Positions 11,985 to 24,217 of a stretch of 64,000 nucleotides of DNA are shown piece after piece. Source of the stretch: Euonymus europaeus (lineage: Eukaryota > Streptophyta > Magnoliopsida > Celastrales > Celastraceae); contig OY756967.1 in assembly GCA_963580455.1 (NCBI GenBank), forward strand, positions 16,166,022 through 16,230,021, written 5' to 3'. The position numbers and the translations under genes are program-made. Below the pieces are notes generated by a model. The model was not told the DNA's origin and made no database searches. It saw only the letters and a list, made by a program, of their open reading frames with translations. How positions within the stretch are numbered: the stretch's first letter is position 1; each line of letters starts with the position of its first letter.

Positions 11985-12550
11985 GAGTGTGTTTGGATAT
12001 TATTTTCTTTTTTAGTTTTTAAAAACGATTTTGGGTATAGTTTTTAGAAACACTTTTTAGGAAAAAAAGCTGTTAAAAAATTCATTTGGTTGGTAATATT
12101 TGACTTTGTTTTCGGAAACCGAAAAACATGAAATTAAAATTGAAATTTAGTCAAATGAAATTGAAATTCATCCAAATAAAACTCAAATTTATCAAAATGA
12201 AATTCAAATTCATCAATCGGGTAAAAATTAAGGTGATTTTGGGTCAACATCGAAGCAAGGTCGTCCGGTGGCCAGACGACGATGTCGGTGAAGAGAGGCG
12301 AGTCACCGTTGGGAGTGAGAGAAGAAAGAGAAAAATAAAATAAAATAAAATCATCTTAATTACAATTATGTAACTTGAAAATCCTACAAAATAACAAAAT
12401 GTTGTTTTGGTTTTCTAGTTTTTAAAACTGAAAAATGAAAACTGTTTTTAAAAATAAATACTCAAAACAAATTAGGCAATTAAATTTTTAAGTAATCATT
12501 TGATTTTTCAAAACAGAAAACTATTTTGGAAATCATTACCAAACACACCT
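11985..12550. mobile_element. Putative MITE with GTGTGTTTGG inverted ends
   Basis: The ends GTGTGTTTGG (11987) and CCAAACACAC (12539-12548) face each other, with further paired T-rich and A-rich sequence (TTTTTAGTTTTTAAAAA / CTAGTTTTTAAAACTG). TAGAG flanks both sides and may be an imperfect duplication. No coding capacity. hAT or PIF/Harbinger type cannot be settled by eye. Confidence 0.45.
12128..12216 (+). repeat. Four degenerate about 21-bp tandem units
   Basis: Four successive units of the form CAAATGAAATTCAAATTCAT follow each other inside the putative MITE, each differing at several positions. Confidence 0.6.
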
Positions 12551-14439
12551 AGAGTTTAGAATAGGAGAAGGGGAACGAGGCGCCGGTAGAAGCCAAGGAG
12601 AAGAAAAATTAGAAGAGGCGCCTCCGATTTGGAAAAAATGGAGAGAGATAAGGCTGAAATTCAAAGAGAGATAGGGAGAATTGAAAAAAAGGATTTGGGT
12701 TGACAATGGGGGCCGGATATTGTTGATTTTGGGGGGGATTTGATTCGGTTTTTGTTGTTATGAAAGGGGAGGATTGAGGAAGAAAAGAAAAAAAAGAAAC
12801 GGGTGTTTTCGAGTGGTCTTTTAAAGAAGAAAAGATCGGGGATTTGGAGGAGACAAAAACCAGAATTTGCAAGACAGAATAGAGGGATTTCTGGAGAGAA
12901 ACAGAGAGGAGAAGATCGGGGATTTAGAGGAGATCCAGTGGCATTTTGGGAAAGAAGAGAAGAAACCGAGCAGAAAGAGCGGAGGTAATCTCGATCTTCA
13001 AATTTCGTTTCGATTTCTTTGCATTTTTGTTAGGTTACAGGATATTAGTCATGTATATTATGGGTTTTGTATAGCTTGTTTGGATTTCCTGCTAGAAATT
13101 CTTTTTTGTGCTTGTCCGTGTCTTGGTTTTGCTTGTTTTTGTTCCGGTTTTTGTAGGTATGCCGGACGGTAGAGGAAGGGAGGTTGCCTGTGTTTGGTTA
13201 CTACCGGAGAGGGAGAAGATGAACAGTAACCAGGCCGGATCGGGTCGGGTTCCTCTTTTGTATTTGTTTGGGCCGGATTTTGGAATATTTTGGGTTTTGG
13301 TTTTGTTTATTTATGGGTTTGGGCTTTCTGTTTGTATTGTTAACGGGCCGAGATTGGTTTATTTAATATTCTGGGCCTTAGTGTTTTTTGGGTCAAGATT
13401 GGTTTACGACAAATTGGGCTGATTTGATAATTGTAGGATATTGAGCTGTTTAGGTTAATATTGGAGCCCGTAAGTGATGTTGGGCCTGCTGGGTTGTGTT
13501 GGGCTTTTAGTAATAGGTTAAGTTGTGATTTATTTTTATAATTATGTAAGCCCCAAACAAATGTAATAATATAATCAAAATAGTAAAAGTAATGTAGATA
13601 TAAGCTAGACTAATATTCATGTGTAGGATTTAATCCCCAAATTATTTTAGTCTGTACGCCAAAGAATATCCAAAAACAGAATCGAAATTGCAAGGTTGAT
13701 AAGGTTTGTATACCCAATCCGCTAAACATCCAATCATGTTAAGAGAATTTCAAAGTATTGATTTCTGAAAATATTCATTTAAAAAATAGAATTCAAAATT
13801 CTACGAATGGTCATTAGAGAATTTCAAAGTATTGACTTCTCTCGAAACATTCATTTCAAAAACTGAATTTAAACTCCTTAAATAGATGATCGAGGATTTC
13901 AAAGTATTGATTTCTCTAAAGGTTTTATTTTAATGGAATAAATTTTATATATAAAAAAGGAGAACTTTAAAATAAAAAGAATAAATGACGAAAATTCAAT
14001 TTATTTAAATATCGTATTTTAAAACTGATTAAGAGGACTTGAAAGTATTCAGTTCCGTCTAAAAGGTTTTATTACGGTATTACTTTAATAAATTGAGTTT
14101 ATAATTTATTCGAAATTAATGGTATTTCTTCCACCCATTTAATAATAAATGATTTTTCGGACATATGGAAATTCATTAAAGCAAATTGAGACATACAAAT
14201 ACATTTTTTAAGAAAAAGCCTGAATAATGAAAAAGGCAATCGATTAGTGAGTTGTGGGGTGCCTAACATCTTCCGCACGCTCAATAAATCCCCTTACCCA
14301 TTTTCTCTGGTTCATAGATCTAACATTTTAGTGTCCAATTGCACTATAATCAATTGATGGCGGCTCTTACATTTTCTCACATTTTACACTTTTTTTTTTC
14401 ATAAGCGCTGGTCAGCGTCGTGACCCCGGTTGCGACAAC

Positions 14440-14457
14440 TGGCGACTCTGCTGGGGA
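14440..14457 (+). promoter_or_regulatory. Primer binding site of the Ogre element (tRNA-Arg type)
   Basis: TGGCGACTCTGCTGGGGA lies two bases after the 5' LTR end. It fits the tRNA-Arg-complementary primer site described for Ogre elements, where minus-strand DNA synthesis starts. Confidence 0.75.
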
Positions 14458-15091
14458 ATCACGATTTTTATCGAAGGGGTCGAGCCTTTATATAATTGAT
14501 GTTTATGCTTTTTCTTAAATTTTTATTTTAAATTTTTGTTTGCTTATGAAGTTTTAATATCATAATTTATTGATTTGTATACCTCCGAACACATATCATT
14601 ACACACACATAACCCTATACCTGGGTTTTTCCTAGTGATTAGTGAGGGTTGGCCTACCACCTTTTTGGGATTTACTTCCTTGTGTGGGTGGCGAAGACAC
14701 CCTCCTGGATTGACGTCCTCTTAAAGTATTAAGGGATGGACTTTTGTTATCCAAGTATGGATCAAAAGTCACATGATCCAGTAACCTGTCGCGCAGTCGC
14801 GTTATAGTTTAGCTATGCCACCCAAATGCACATTAGATAACCCATATCCATAATGCTAGGATTATTCTATCAAATTGGAAACAATGAAGGCGTCCTCATT
14901 TCTAATCTTTTATTTTTTTTACTTGTACATAATTTTATACTCTCCTGTGATTATCATGTACATAATTTCACATATCCACGTTGTGGTTCATTTTGTATCA
15001 CATGTCCTAAATTGCAAACTCCCTTTCTTGTTTTGTTCATACATACACTAGAGCACGAATCTTTGTAATTTAATCAGATAGTACTTGCAGA

Positions 15092-17335
15092 ATGATCATA
15101 CCTATAGGGACCAGTGCACTGACATTAGAAGACTCCCAAGAGGTCAGGGAGGAGTTAGAAAAACTACAAGAAAGATGGGGTGACAGTCTAAAAGAGGATC
15201 AACCGTTGGGACCAGTAAAAAAGGTTATGTTTCTGACTCAAGCACCAGTAGCCCTATCTGAGTTTTGGGAAGAACAAAATTTAGACACAAGAAAAGCTTT
15301 CAGGAGTGCCTATGGACGAATTGACTACCTGCTGACCATATAAGCACCAGTAACTCTCCTCCAGGCAGCCATGCACCATTGGGACCCGGCATATCGGTGT
15401 TTTGTCTTTGGGTCAGTCGACTTGTCACCATTGATTGAAGAATGTGCTGATTTATTGGGGTACACCAAGCACAGCAATAAAGTCTATAATCCCGGAAAGA
15501 AGGTTTATGCAAAAGTCATTATTTCTAAACTATTAGGAATAACCACAAAGAAGGCCAAAGATATGGGGAAGATGCAAGGCACAAAATGGACATTCCCGAC
15601 TCAGATGTTGATCAATTTTGCCAGAGAAAATTTCCATGAGGAGGAAGGGAGATTCGCTTTCGCTATTATTGTTTATGGAACTGTGATTTTCCCACGAACA
15701 GGTGGGTATGTGGATAAAAATGTTATTAAAATGGTCGACGACGTCAGATACCGAGCAACTCCAGTACCAGCAATATTGTGTGAGACAATTCGATCTCTTA
15801 ATCATTGCCGTATTTCTGCTGAAGGGAAATTTGTTGGATGCTCACAGTTATTAGGAATCTGGTTTGTCAGTCATTTAAAGTATGACAAAACCATTGGAGC
15901 ACCCTTAGTTCAGTTTCAAAGAGATGACTATCAGCTCAAAGATCCTATGCAAGATTATGAGAAAGCTGGATTGCAACCACAAAAACCTTTGTTTGAAAAA
16001 TGGAGATGTTTGCTCAGCAAATTAGATGAAACGAAGGTGTACATGTAGGCGTTATGGCACAAAGCAGATGGGCTATTATATAAATGTGGTAGTTTCAATT
16101 GGGTCCCCCTTATAGGCCCTTGGGGAATCACAAGTCAAGCACCAGCAATGTTCTTCCGACAAATAGGCGAAAATCTCTGTCGACCAGTGACACATGGCCT
16201 AAGGGAATTGGAATTCTCTCTTGAAGATGATCAGGCTAAAATAGTAATAAGACATGTAGTGGAAGCTTGGATTAATCCTAGAGGGGTCAAAAAAGGAGCT
16301 TGGAATACTTACAGGAAAACTCAATACGAAGCATGGCATTTAAAGAGGACGAAATCTTATATGGTCTTCTATATGACAGAAGAAAATCCAAATAACAAGG
16401 GGGAGGAATTTGCAGACATGAACAAAAGGAAAAGGAAGCGGGCCGAAGGAGATAAAACAGTGGCTCAGAAGGTTGACGAAGAAGGAAAAAAGATGGCAAT
16501 AGTGAATGACTAGTCATTTCCGGAATTAATGATAGATGTTGAGGAGCAAGAAATGGATGAGAGTCTACAATCAGGAGATATGTCAAGTGACGATGAGATG
16601 GTGGAAGGGCCATTAGAACTTCCGTGAAGGGAAGCTAAAATAGTGTGGAAGATGTTGGAAATGATGACAGAAAAATACAAGAAGTATAAAAGGAAGTTCA
16701 AGAAAGTGAAGGCCGAATTAGCTGAGAAGGAAAAGTTGAAATTACAAGAAGACTTGATAATCAAAACTGAAGAAGAGACGATGAAGATACAAAAAGAGCT
16801 CCAAGAACCACACAATGAGATAAAACAGCTTAAGGAGACGGTCGCCGCACTAGGAGAAATAAATTATGGGGCAAAAACAAAAGTGTTCGATAAAACCATG
16901 CAGCTGAAAAGAAACACTGTTGAGATTCACACGTTAAAGGAATAGATGGATCGTGTTTTTGATGAAAACCAATTGATCAGAGAACGATGTAATGCCACAA
17001 TTCAGCAAAAGGTGGCCGAAATAAGAGAATTGAATCAAGAGAATAATATTCTGCACGAGGAATGGAGTGCACTACGAGAGCAACGACAAGGTATTAATGA
17101 CAAAATCAGGATGGTAATGAGTTGAGAACTGCGTCTGTCTGAGAGGGTTAGTGACTATGAAGTATATGAGCAAAATTTGAGGATGAGCCAGATGCTAAAC
17201 AAGCCAGAATTTGTTAGAATTTCCTCATTTTTAGCAAATCTTCGTAGTGATTTACGTGTGCTCAAGGAGCAAATATTCCAGACTCAATCAAGAAACTCCA
17301 ATGTAGTTGAGATGGTTGATGAAGAAGAAATGTAA
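15092..17335 (+). pseudogene. Ogre ORF1 (DUF7745-like N-part, coiled-coil C-part), six stops
   Basis: Ogre elements carry an ORF of unknown function before gag. One reading frame stays open from ATG 15092 to TAA 17333 (about 747 codons) apart from in-frame stops near 15341, 16046, 16511, 16625, 16943 and 17122. The first 450 or so residues resemble the plant DUF7745 domain (MHHWDPAYRCFVFGSVDLSP, TKWTFPTQMLINFA, GCSQLLGIWFVSHL). The rest is charged: a basic KRKRKR patch near 16430, an acidic segment, and long Lys/Glu-rich coiled coil from about 16640 to 17320. No frameshift is needed. Each stop is one C-to-T (or G-to-A) step from CAA, CAG, CGA or TGG. The molecular role is unknown. Confidence 0.7.
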
Positions 17336-17587
17336 CCTGTTGATTTGCAAGCACTTTCAATGAAATGATTTCTGCTATTATTATCTTTTTAAATTGCAAA
17401 GATTTATTAGGTATTGCACAAATCATGATCACACTCATGCATGCTTTAAAAGGGGATAATAAAAGGAAACTAATGTTTTTGTCTTTGTAATGGATAGAGA
17501 GAATGAAGAAAAAAATAAGCAAAAATAGCATCAAAAAAGCATCATCATCCCTATCAGACTCGTCTGCAGCTAAAGCTAGCTAAGAGG

Positions 17588-19553
17588 ATGGAACAAGAAA
17601 GAGAGGGTCAGAGTCAAGAGATGGCAGAGATGAGGGAGCAGCTTGCCCTATTAGCTTAGAGCGTAGCTCTGTTGGTAAAAGGGAAAGAAACAGCAGGAAG
17701 TTCAGAGTTGCCCATGGGTCCAGAGAATACCACCTACCATGCTAATCCACCTCACCCACCAGGGTTTACTCATACTCATGGTCAATCATTACCAGAAACG
17801 CATCTGCCACAGTATGCTCCACAACCAAACCAAACATATGTTTCTCCAACTGGAGCTCTTCCACCCAATTCTCATGTTGAGCATATTAATATGGTGGACC
17901 CTGTCAGGGCTATGGGGGAAGAAGTTCAAAACACGGGCAGCATTCCTTTGGAGGAATTTAAGAAATTGGAAAAATGAATGAGAGCCATGGAAGGGTTCAG
18001 CACGTCTGGAGCTTTGAACCCATCAAGTTTATGTTTGGTAAAGATTTTACAAATCCCACATGACTTCATCCTGCCAAAGTTCAGCTTGTTTAGTGGCACA
18101 GGTGCCCCGTTGGATCACTTGACTATGTATTGTCGACGAATGCAGCCATACGCAAATAATGAGAAAGTAATGGTCCATTTTTTCCAAGATAGTTTGAATG
18201 GACCAGCCCAAAGGTGGTTCAATGCGCTCAACCCCACATTAATTTCTTCCTGGGAAGACTTGGCAGAAATGTTTATGAAACAATATAAACACAATGAAGA
18301 AAAGGTTCCTACTGTCTATGACTTGCAGAACACTATGATGAAGGAAGAGGAAGGTTTCAGAGCATATGGACACCGATGGAGAGATTTAGCAGCCCAGAAA
18401 ATCTCACTATTGTCAGAAAAAGATTTATTGAATGCTTTCATTGATGCTCTTCAGGAGCCCTATACTTCAAAATTGGTGGGAGGGGGTCATCACGACCTAG
18501 CGGATATCATACATTCAGGTGAGCGAGTTGAGCGTTGTATAAAAAGAGGGACTTTGTATAGTCCTAGTTTGGAAAAATCGGAGGCTTCAAAACCCAGCAA
18601 AGGAAAAAAGGATAAGGTGCATTCCGTAAGTTTCACTCCACCACTAGTTGACTTTAAGTCACCTACTTCAAATTACCAACTGAGGGGTGATGCCCCTAAC
18701 ATGCATAATCCAGAAATGTACTTTAACCAGTCACCAAACACTTATCCTCCCCAATACAATGCTCCATCCCTGAATCAATACCCTCAACACCCAAATACTG
18801 GCCAAAACCCTCGTCCCAATCCTCAGAACACATATCTCAATCGATACCCTAGCAACCAAAATACCTACCAAAACCCTCGTCCAAATTTTCGGAACCCCAA
18901 TCCTAGACCTCGAAGGCCTTTTGAACAATTTGATCCAATTCCAATAACCTATACAGAATGTTTCACCAAGCTGCAAGCGCAAAAGGGCAATCGCCCCAAT
19001 TCCTGGAAGAGTCCATATGCCTCCATATCCTCCATGGTACTACCCTGATTTGACATGTTTGTACCATGGAGGTGCACCGGGACACTCAACAGAGACATGT
19101 TTACAATTCAAGAGGATAGTACAAGAAATGGTTGAGGCAAAATGGCTTGACCTTAGCAAGGTCAATAAGCCAAATGTCAACAACAACCCCTTACCCAGCC
19201 ATGAAAAGGAGGGAGTAAATCTTGTGGAAATTTTTTGAGATATCAAAAGATGGGTTTCAGAAATATCAATGCCTTTGGGTCGTTTCTTCGCTGTATTAAG
19301 TAAGGAAGGTTTGATTGAGGAAAGTATAATGAACATGGATGTGGAAGATGAATTCTATAACCCAGTCAAGGTTTGTGAATATCATAAGGGACAAGAAGGA
19401 CATGCCGTTGAGAATTGTACTGATTTCCAAGAAAAGGTGCAAGAGTTAATGGACTTAAAGATGATATCACTACAAGAAGAAAAAATCCAGCCCAAGGAAG
19501 TCAATGTCGTCGGAGGATACTATCAAGGGACCAGACCAAACCCTACACCATAA
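17588..19553 (+). pseudogene. Ogre gag
   Basis: This is the capsid-type protein of the retrotransposon. From ATG 17588 the frame runs through a Pro/His-rich N-part with stops at 17657 and 17975. A retrotrans_gag domain (about 18060-18540: FILPKFSLFSGTGAPLDHL, LNGPAQRWFNALNP, GHRWRDLAAQ) and a Tyr/Asn/Pro-rich tail follow. A +1 frameshift near 19010-19048 is then needed. After it come two His/Cys patches, CLYHGGAPGHSTETC (19053) and CEYHKGQEGHAVENC (19374), resembling zinc knuckles of Tat/Ogre gags. A TGA at about 19237 also interrupts it. Not functional. Confidence 0.75.
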
Positions 19554-20620
19554 TTTGTTTTGCAATATTATGTGGAGGATGTGCCCCCGATTGTCGCATC
19601 AAAGGCAGACCTGTTATACAAAAGTGACAAAGCGGTACCTTGGACCTATGAAGCGGGCACCAGTAGTATTAAAGGGGGAGTGGTAGACAACATCTCTGGT
19701 ATCAGTGGGATGACCCAGAGTGGAAGATGTTATATTCCAAAAAAGCTAGACGAAAGGCCGACAATAGATCATGAGGCAGAGCGTAAAAGGAAGGGGAAAG
19801 ATGTACCCGAAATGGAAGGGTCAATTCCCTTCCCCACTGAGGGTCTCCTCGTATGTCCAGATGACGTAAAATAGATGGTAAACGATTCAGAAGTGCAAGA
19901 GTTCCTAAAGATTATCTGAAAAAGTGAATACATGATCGTGGACCAACTGAAAAAGACCCCGACAAAGATTTCGATCTTGGAATTGATAATAAGTTCAGAA
20001 CCACATAGGCAATTCTTGTTGAGAATGCTGAACCAGGCTTATGTGCCCAACAAAATCCCTACAGAGGCTTTTGATAGCATTGTGGGGAATGTATTGGCCT
20101 CTCATTTACTGTCCTTTACTGAAGATGAAATTTTGCCTGAAGGGATGGGGCATAATAGAGCTTTGCATATCTCCGCTATGTGTCGCGGAAAGGAGTTGGC
20201 GAGCATTCTGGTAGACAATGGGTCTTCACTCAATATTCTACCTAAAGAAACTTTTGAGAGATTGCCTATTTACAGGTCTTATCTTAGGGAAGTACCCATG
20301 GTAGTAAGGGCATTTGATGAAACTCGAAGGGAAATCATGGGGGAGATTGAAATACCATTGGAGGTGGCTAGCATAACTTTCAATGTGCCTTTTGTTGTTA
20401 TGGATATTTCTCTACTTACAGCTGTTTATTGGGGAGACCTTGGATTCATACGGCGGGGGTTGTGCCATCATCATTACATCAGATGCTCAAATTTGTCCAT
20501 AATGGAAGGGTTTATATAGTAAAGGGCCAGTCGGAATGGATGGTTGCTAGTTTGTCCATTGATGGCGATATTGATGCTCCAATGACTGGAGTTGAAAGTT
20601 CTTTCCAGTCTTTTGAAATT
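19554..20620 (+). pseudogene. Ogre protease region
   Basis: The frame that holds the gag tail continues past a stop into this region, with another stop at about 19872. The aspartic protease motif reads ASILVDNGSSLNILP near 20195-20245, the D-N/T-G-S type usual in Tat/Ogre elements. A frameshift near 20430 separates VVMDISLLTAVYWG from LGRPWIHTAGVVPSSLH, where the family has one continuous protease end. The protein is then cut by the solo LTR at 20626 and resumes at 23054 or later. Confidence 0.7.
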
Positions 20621-20625
20621 GCCAG

Positions 20626-23053
20626 TGTAATACCTTGTCCCGAAAAGTGTGGGAAAAAATAATAATAAATAAAGACATAACGAAATAGAAGTGTGGGGTA
20701 AAGAGTGGAATGCTTGGAAGGCATAAAAGGGATATAAAATAATTATGTGGTTAGATGTTAAAATTTAGGAAAATTGATTAGTAATTTAATGAAAACTAAA
20801 CTTAAATTGGTCAAAGTCAAAAGAAAAAAAAAGAAAAAAATTTCTTTAAAGACCAGACTTTCGCCCGTAGGTGAAAGTCTGTGCTTTATTCTTCAAAACC
20901 AATATCACGAGCACTCACGGCCAGCTCAATTCCGGCAACATTCCGGCGAGATTTTCGGCCACTTTTCCGGCCAGTTAGCTTATTGCATAGGTGAGTCTTC
21001 ATCCCTCTTTATTTGTTTATCAAAAGAGAGTGATTAAGGTAATCTTTGGCTCTAAACTTCTAGGGTTAAGTGGGTGTTTGGGGGTTGTGATTCTCATGGA
21101 TAATTTCTTGATTAGTAACTCAAATTAGACTCCAAATGTGTTGTAATTATAGGTTAAAGCAAGGGTTTGAACCAAATCAAGTGAGGAGTTTGGATTCTTG
21201 AGATGTTAGTTTCTAACAAGTTTTGAGGTAAGCCATTTTTTAGTTTAATGATAAATTCTTATTGAGTAGCTTAAATTAGGCTTGGAATATAGTTTAGTTT
21301 TAGTTTCAAAAGTGGGATTGGAATCAATCCAAGAAGATAGTTGATTTTTGATGGGAATTTGGAAAATTCTAGAATAAGTGATTTTCTTAGGATTTAATTG
21401 GTTGTTGAAATTGGGTTGACTTAGATAATAGTAAATTGTTGGATAATAAGTTTTAGACTTGAATAACATTTTTAATTGGGGAATTTTGGAGAAATGGGAA
21501 AAATGGAAAATATGGAATTTGAGATGTGGGATTTTATTTGTTTGGTATCCATTGATTAAATGTAATTTATTTTGATTAAATTTTTGATTTAATTGAGATG
21601 GGAGATTAAAAATGAATAAATAAAGTTTGGTTATTTTTGTTAGGTAGTGCATCTCGGTCACTTGGACAAATTGGCGATAGTGGTGGGAATACGCGGTTGA
21701 TACGAGGTAGGGATTTTCTTATCCGTTATTCTGAAACAATTTCAAGCCGCCGAATTCTTTAAATGGTAAACTTTGATTTCCGCCTCATTTACCTTCGAGG
21801 GGAAATAAGCCTTGGTGGTTTACCATTATTTTATCTACCTTTGTTTCTTCGTTTTGAGATTCGAATGTGATTAATGTATGACCTTTGGGATGCTTGGTCA
21901 CCTATCGAGCAGGATTTGACTCTTCATGCATCATGATGTATGTTTGTGTATGTTTGTATATATTTCTTGCACTCATCACATGTTTATTCAAATATTATGC
22001 ATTAGATGCATGGTGGGTTTCTGAGAATGGACTCGGGACTCATGTTAGGTGATGGATGATATTCGGGCACGTGCGTGGATGATGGTTAGGAGTCTTGTGA
22101 TGGTCCTAGTTCATATGATTCCCGTAGCGGATTTATCACTGCACGCTGGTTATTTGATTAAATTTTGATGCTAAACCAGGCATGGCAGACTGAAATATCA
22201 CTGTCAGGCCAACAGTGAGTGGTTGCGACCACATTTGTGCCAACCTCTCTCTTTAGCGGTTTATGATTGTTTTACTGGATGGTTATATTTGATTTCGTAT
22301 GGACGGATGCTAGAGAGAGGTAGTGCTAGTGGATTTCCATCGGCTTGTCACTGTAGGGTGGAAGTTCATCTGCCGGCTTGGGTGTCATTGGTGGAGGATA
22401 TGGAGGTTCGGTTGGATTGATTGGGTGCATATTTCCTTGCATTGCACATTGTTGCATTGATTAAGCGTTGTTTCCTTCCGGCCTTAATTTCATATATTGT
22501 ACTCTATCGATTTATCCCTACTGAACTTTCTGCTCACCCTATCTACCTTTCTTTTTCTCCACAGGTGAGCCTAGCATACAGGCTAGGGATCAGTATGAGG
22601 GAGCGTGACGGAGGTGGACTAGACCAGTTGGTTATTATTTGTGTTATCCATATTTATATGTATATATGTGGTGTGTGGGTTGCATGCTGTAGATGATGGA
22701 GTTTATCATCCTGTTAGGATTATGTGTGAGAGTGAATGATGGTTCTATTTGGATGGTCGGGAGAGGGATTCTTTGATTTTGGAGCTCCCGTGCCTATTTT
22801 GTGTTTATTGTTGATGATGGAATGTTTGTGTGGGACTGTGGAATGTTTGTGTGTCTGAGGATCCTAAGAGCCATTTCTTTTTGGAAGGAGTTTGAAACTG
22901 CTTTGTTGTGTTTTTTTCCAGGTTGGGTTCCTCGATTTACGGGGAGATGCTGCCAAAACTTTTTACTGAAATTTGTGACTGTTTGTGTGGTGACACGTGT
23001 GTGTAATTATCGTGTTTGTTGTTTACCTCACGCTCCGCGGGTTGGGCGTGACA
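20626..23053 (+). mobile_element. Solo LTR with 5-bp target duplication, inside the Ogre gag-pol
   Basis: A 2428-bp segment starts TGTAATACCTTG and ends GGGCGTGACA. It is flanked on both sides by GCCAG (20621-20625 and 23054-23058). Removing it restores neighbouring Ogre coding sequence. The end GGGCGTGACA resembles the LTR ends of the element at 40307-48878, suggesting a Tekay/Del-like gypsy family. There is no internal region, so it is a recombination-derived solo LTR. Open frames inside are not genes. Confidence 0.9.
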
Positions 23054-23058
23054 GCCAG

Positions 23059-23640
23059 CACTACCCATGCAAATGATGGATGTTATCCTTCGAAATCGGA
23101 GTTATCAAAGACAGCAAAGAGCGTTGCCAAATTCATGTTAAAAAAGGGGTATGCCCAGGGGAAGGCCTTGGAAAGAATCAACAAGGGATCTAAAGGCCAA
23201 TAGAATTGGTGAAACACTCTGAACACTGGGGTTTGGGCTACGTAACAACTAGGGCTGACAAGATTAGAGTACAAGAAGAGAAACAGGCAAAGAGGACCAT
23301 GAGGCTTGAAAGAAGGTTGGAGGTGCCGAGTGAATTACCCCCTTGGCTTTATGACACATTCATCTACCGAGGGATGCAGAATAAGATAAAAGTAACTGAC
23401 ACTAGGGCAGTTTTTGGAAAGATCCAAAAATCACCATGTGAAAGCTCAACTGATCAAATTGGAGAAGGTTTGACAAATTTATTTGATCAGTTTCATATCG
23501 CTGTTATGGAGGAGGAGCAAAGCTTGGTTGTTGCACCTAATTTCGTCATCTCACGTCCCCCTGGATTTTGCCTTAGCAACTGGACCAGCTTGGAACTTCC
23601 CGTATCTCTCAGAGACTTGCAAGAGTAATCCCGAGTGCAT
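23059..23640 (+). pseudogene. Ogre gag-pol segment after protease (G-patch-like) up to the intron
   Basis: After the solo LTR the polyprotein continues: KSVAKFMLKKGYAQGKALER (23117-23176) looks like the G-patch-like motif found after the protease in plant Tat/Ogre polyproteins. A frameshift near 23205 leads to ELVKHSEHWGLGYVTTRADK and PPWLYDTFIYRGM. The segment ends near 23628 before non-coding DNA. A GT at 23625-23626 could be the donor of the Ogre intron, but this is uncertain. Confidence 0.5.
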
Positions 23641-23686
23641 TACCATTGATAAGGCCAAGTGCAATGAGGGAAGTGTTTGGAGTGCT

Positions 23687-23954
23687 GAAAATTTTAGAGT
23701 ATGAAGAGAGAGTAATTTTAAAAATTGTATTGAAAGATGTATAAAAAGATAGAAAAAAGTGAAAAATTGTATAAAAGTATGAGAGAGATGTTGTTGAAAC
23801 TTGATATTTGGAGTATTGGTGCATGGAAAGTGAAAAAAATTGTATTGAAATATGTGTTTTGTTGATATGATTGTATTGAAAAATGTGTTTTACTGATGTG
23901 GATAAGTAAGTGAGACCCACTTATGTGTAATAAAGGTGGGACCCAATTACAGAA
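23687..23954. mobile_element. MITE-like 268-bp insertion with 11-bp direct flanks
   Basis: TTTGGAGTGCT occurs at 23676-23686 and 23955-23965. The 268 bp between are AT-rich, with repeated ATTGTATTGAAA motifs and no coding capacity. Joining the flanks restores an open frame (AMREVFGVLDNAIALHLA), so the insertion is precise. An 8-11 bp duplication suggests a Mutator or hAT MITE. I did not find convincing inverted ends. Confidence 0.55.
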
Positions 23955-24215
23955 TTTGGAGTGCTTGATAATGCGATAGCACTGCACTTGGCCTAACCTA
24001 GCTCATGGTTTTCGTTTGGATCTTTTGTAATGAGCATGCTTGCTTTCATTCCAAATAAATTTTATAGTATGGCGTTTGCATGTTTTCAATTCAGTAACTT
24101 TTCCCTTCATGAAATAAAAATGTTGTGACAGTTATCCATATTTAATCATCTTTGTTCCTAAATTCTCTATTCCTTGGTTCTCCGCTTCAATTCCACTCTC
24201 ATTCAATTCTTTAAC

Positions 24216-24217
24216 AG
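24216..24217 (+). other. Probable 3' splice site of the Ogre intron
   Basis: The sequence CATTCAATTCTTTAACAG followed by GACTGAAAATG ends a T-rich non-coding stretch and begins the frame that leads into RT. Ogre elements are known to splice an intron between protease and RT, which is where this lies. Confidence 0.45.

Larger units (their letters stand above)
11662..14437 (+). repeat. 5' LTR of the Ogre element
   Basis: It runs from TGTAGTATCCC to GGTTGCGACA, with TG...CA ends. The part from about 12950 to 14437 is matched by 30005-31473 at high identity, with small indels such as a missing stretch in the copy near 30487. The GC-richer centre (12580-13250) contains open frames that are not supported as genes. 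A MITE-like insert lies at 11985-12550. Confidence 0.8.

Noticed and set aside
12609..13422. Several open frames in the Ogre 5' LTR
   Set aside because: They cover the GC-richer part of an LTR and are not kept in the 3' LTR copy.
21245..23076. Open frames in the solo LTR
   Set aside because: The segment is a defined LTR with target duplication, and the translations resemble no protein.
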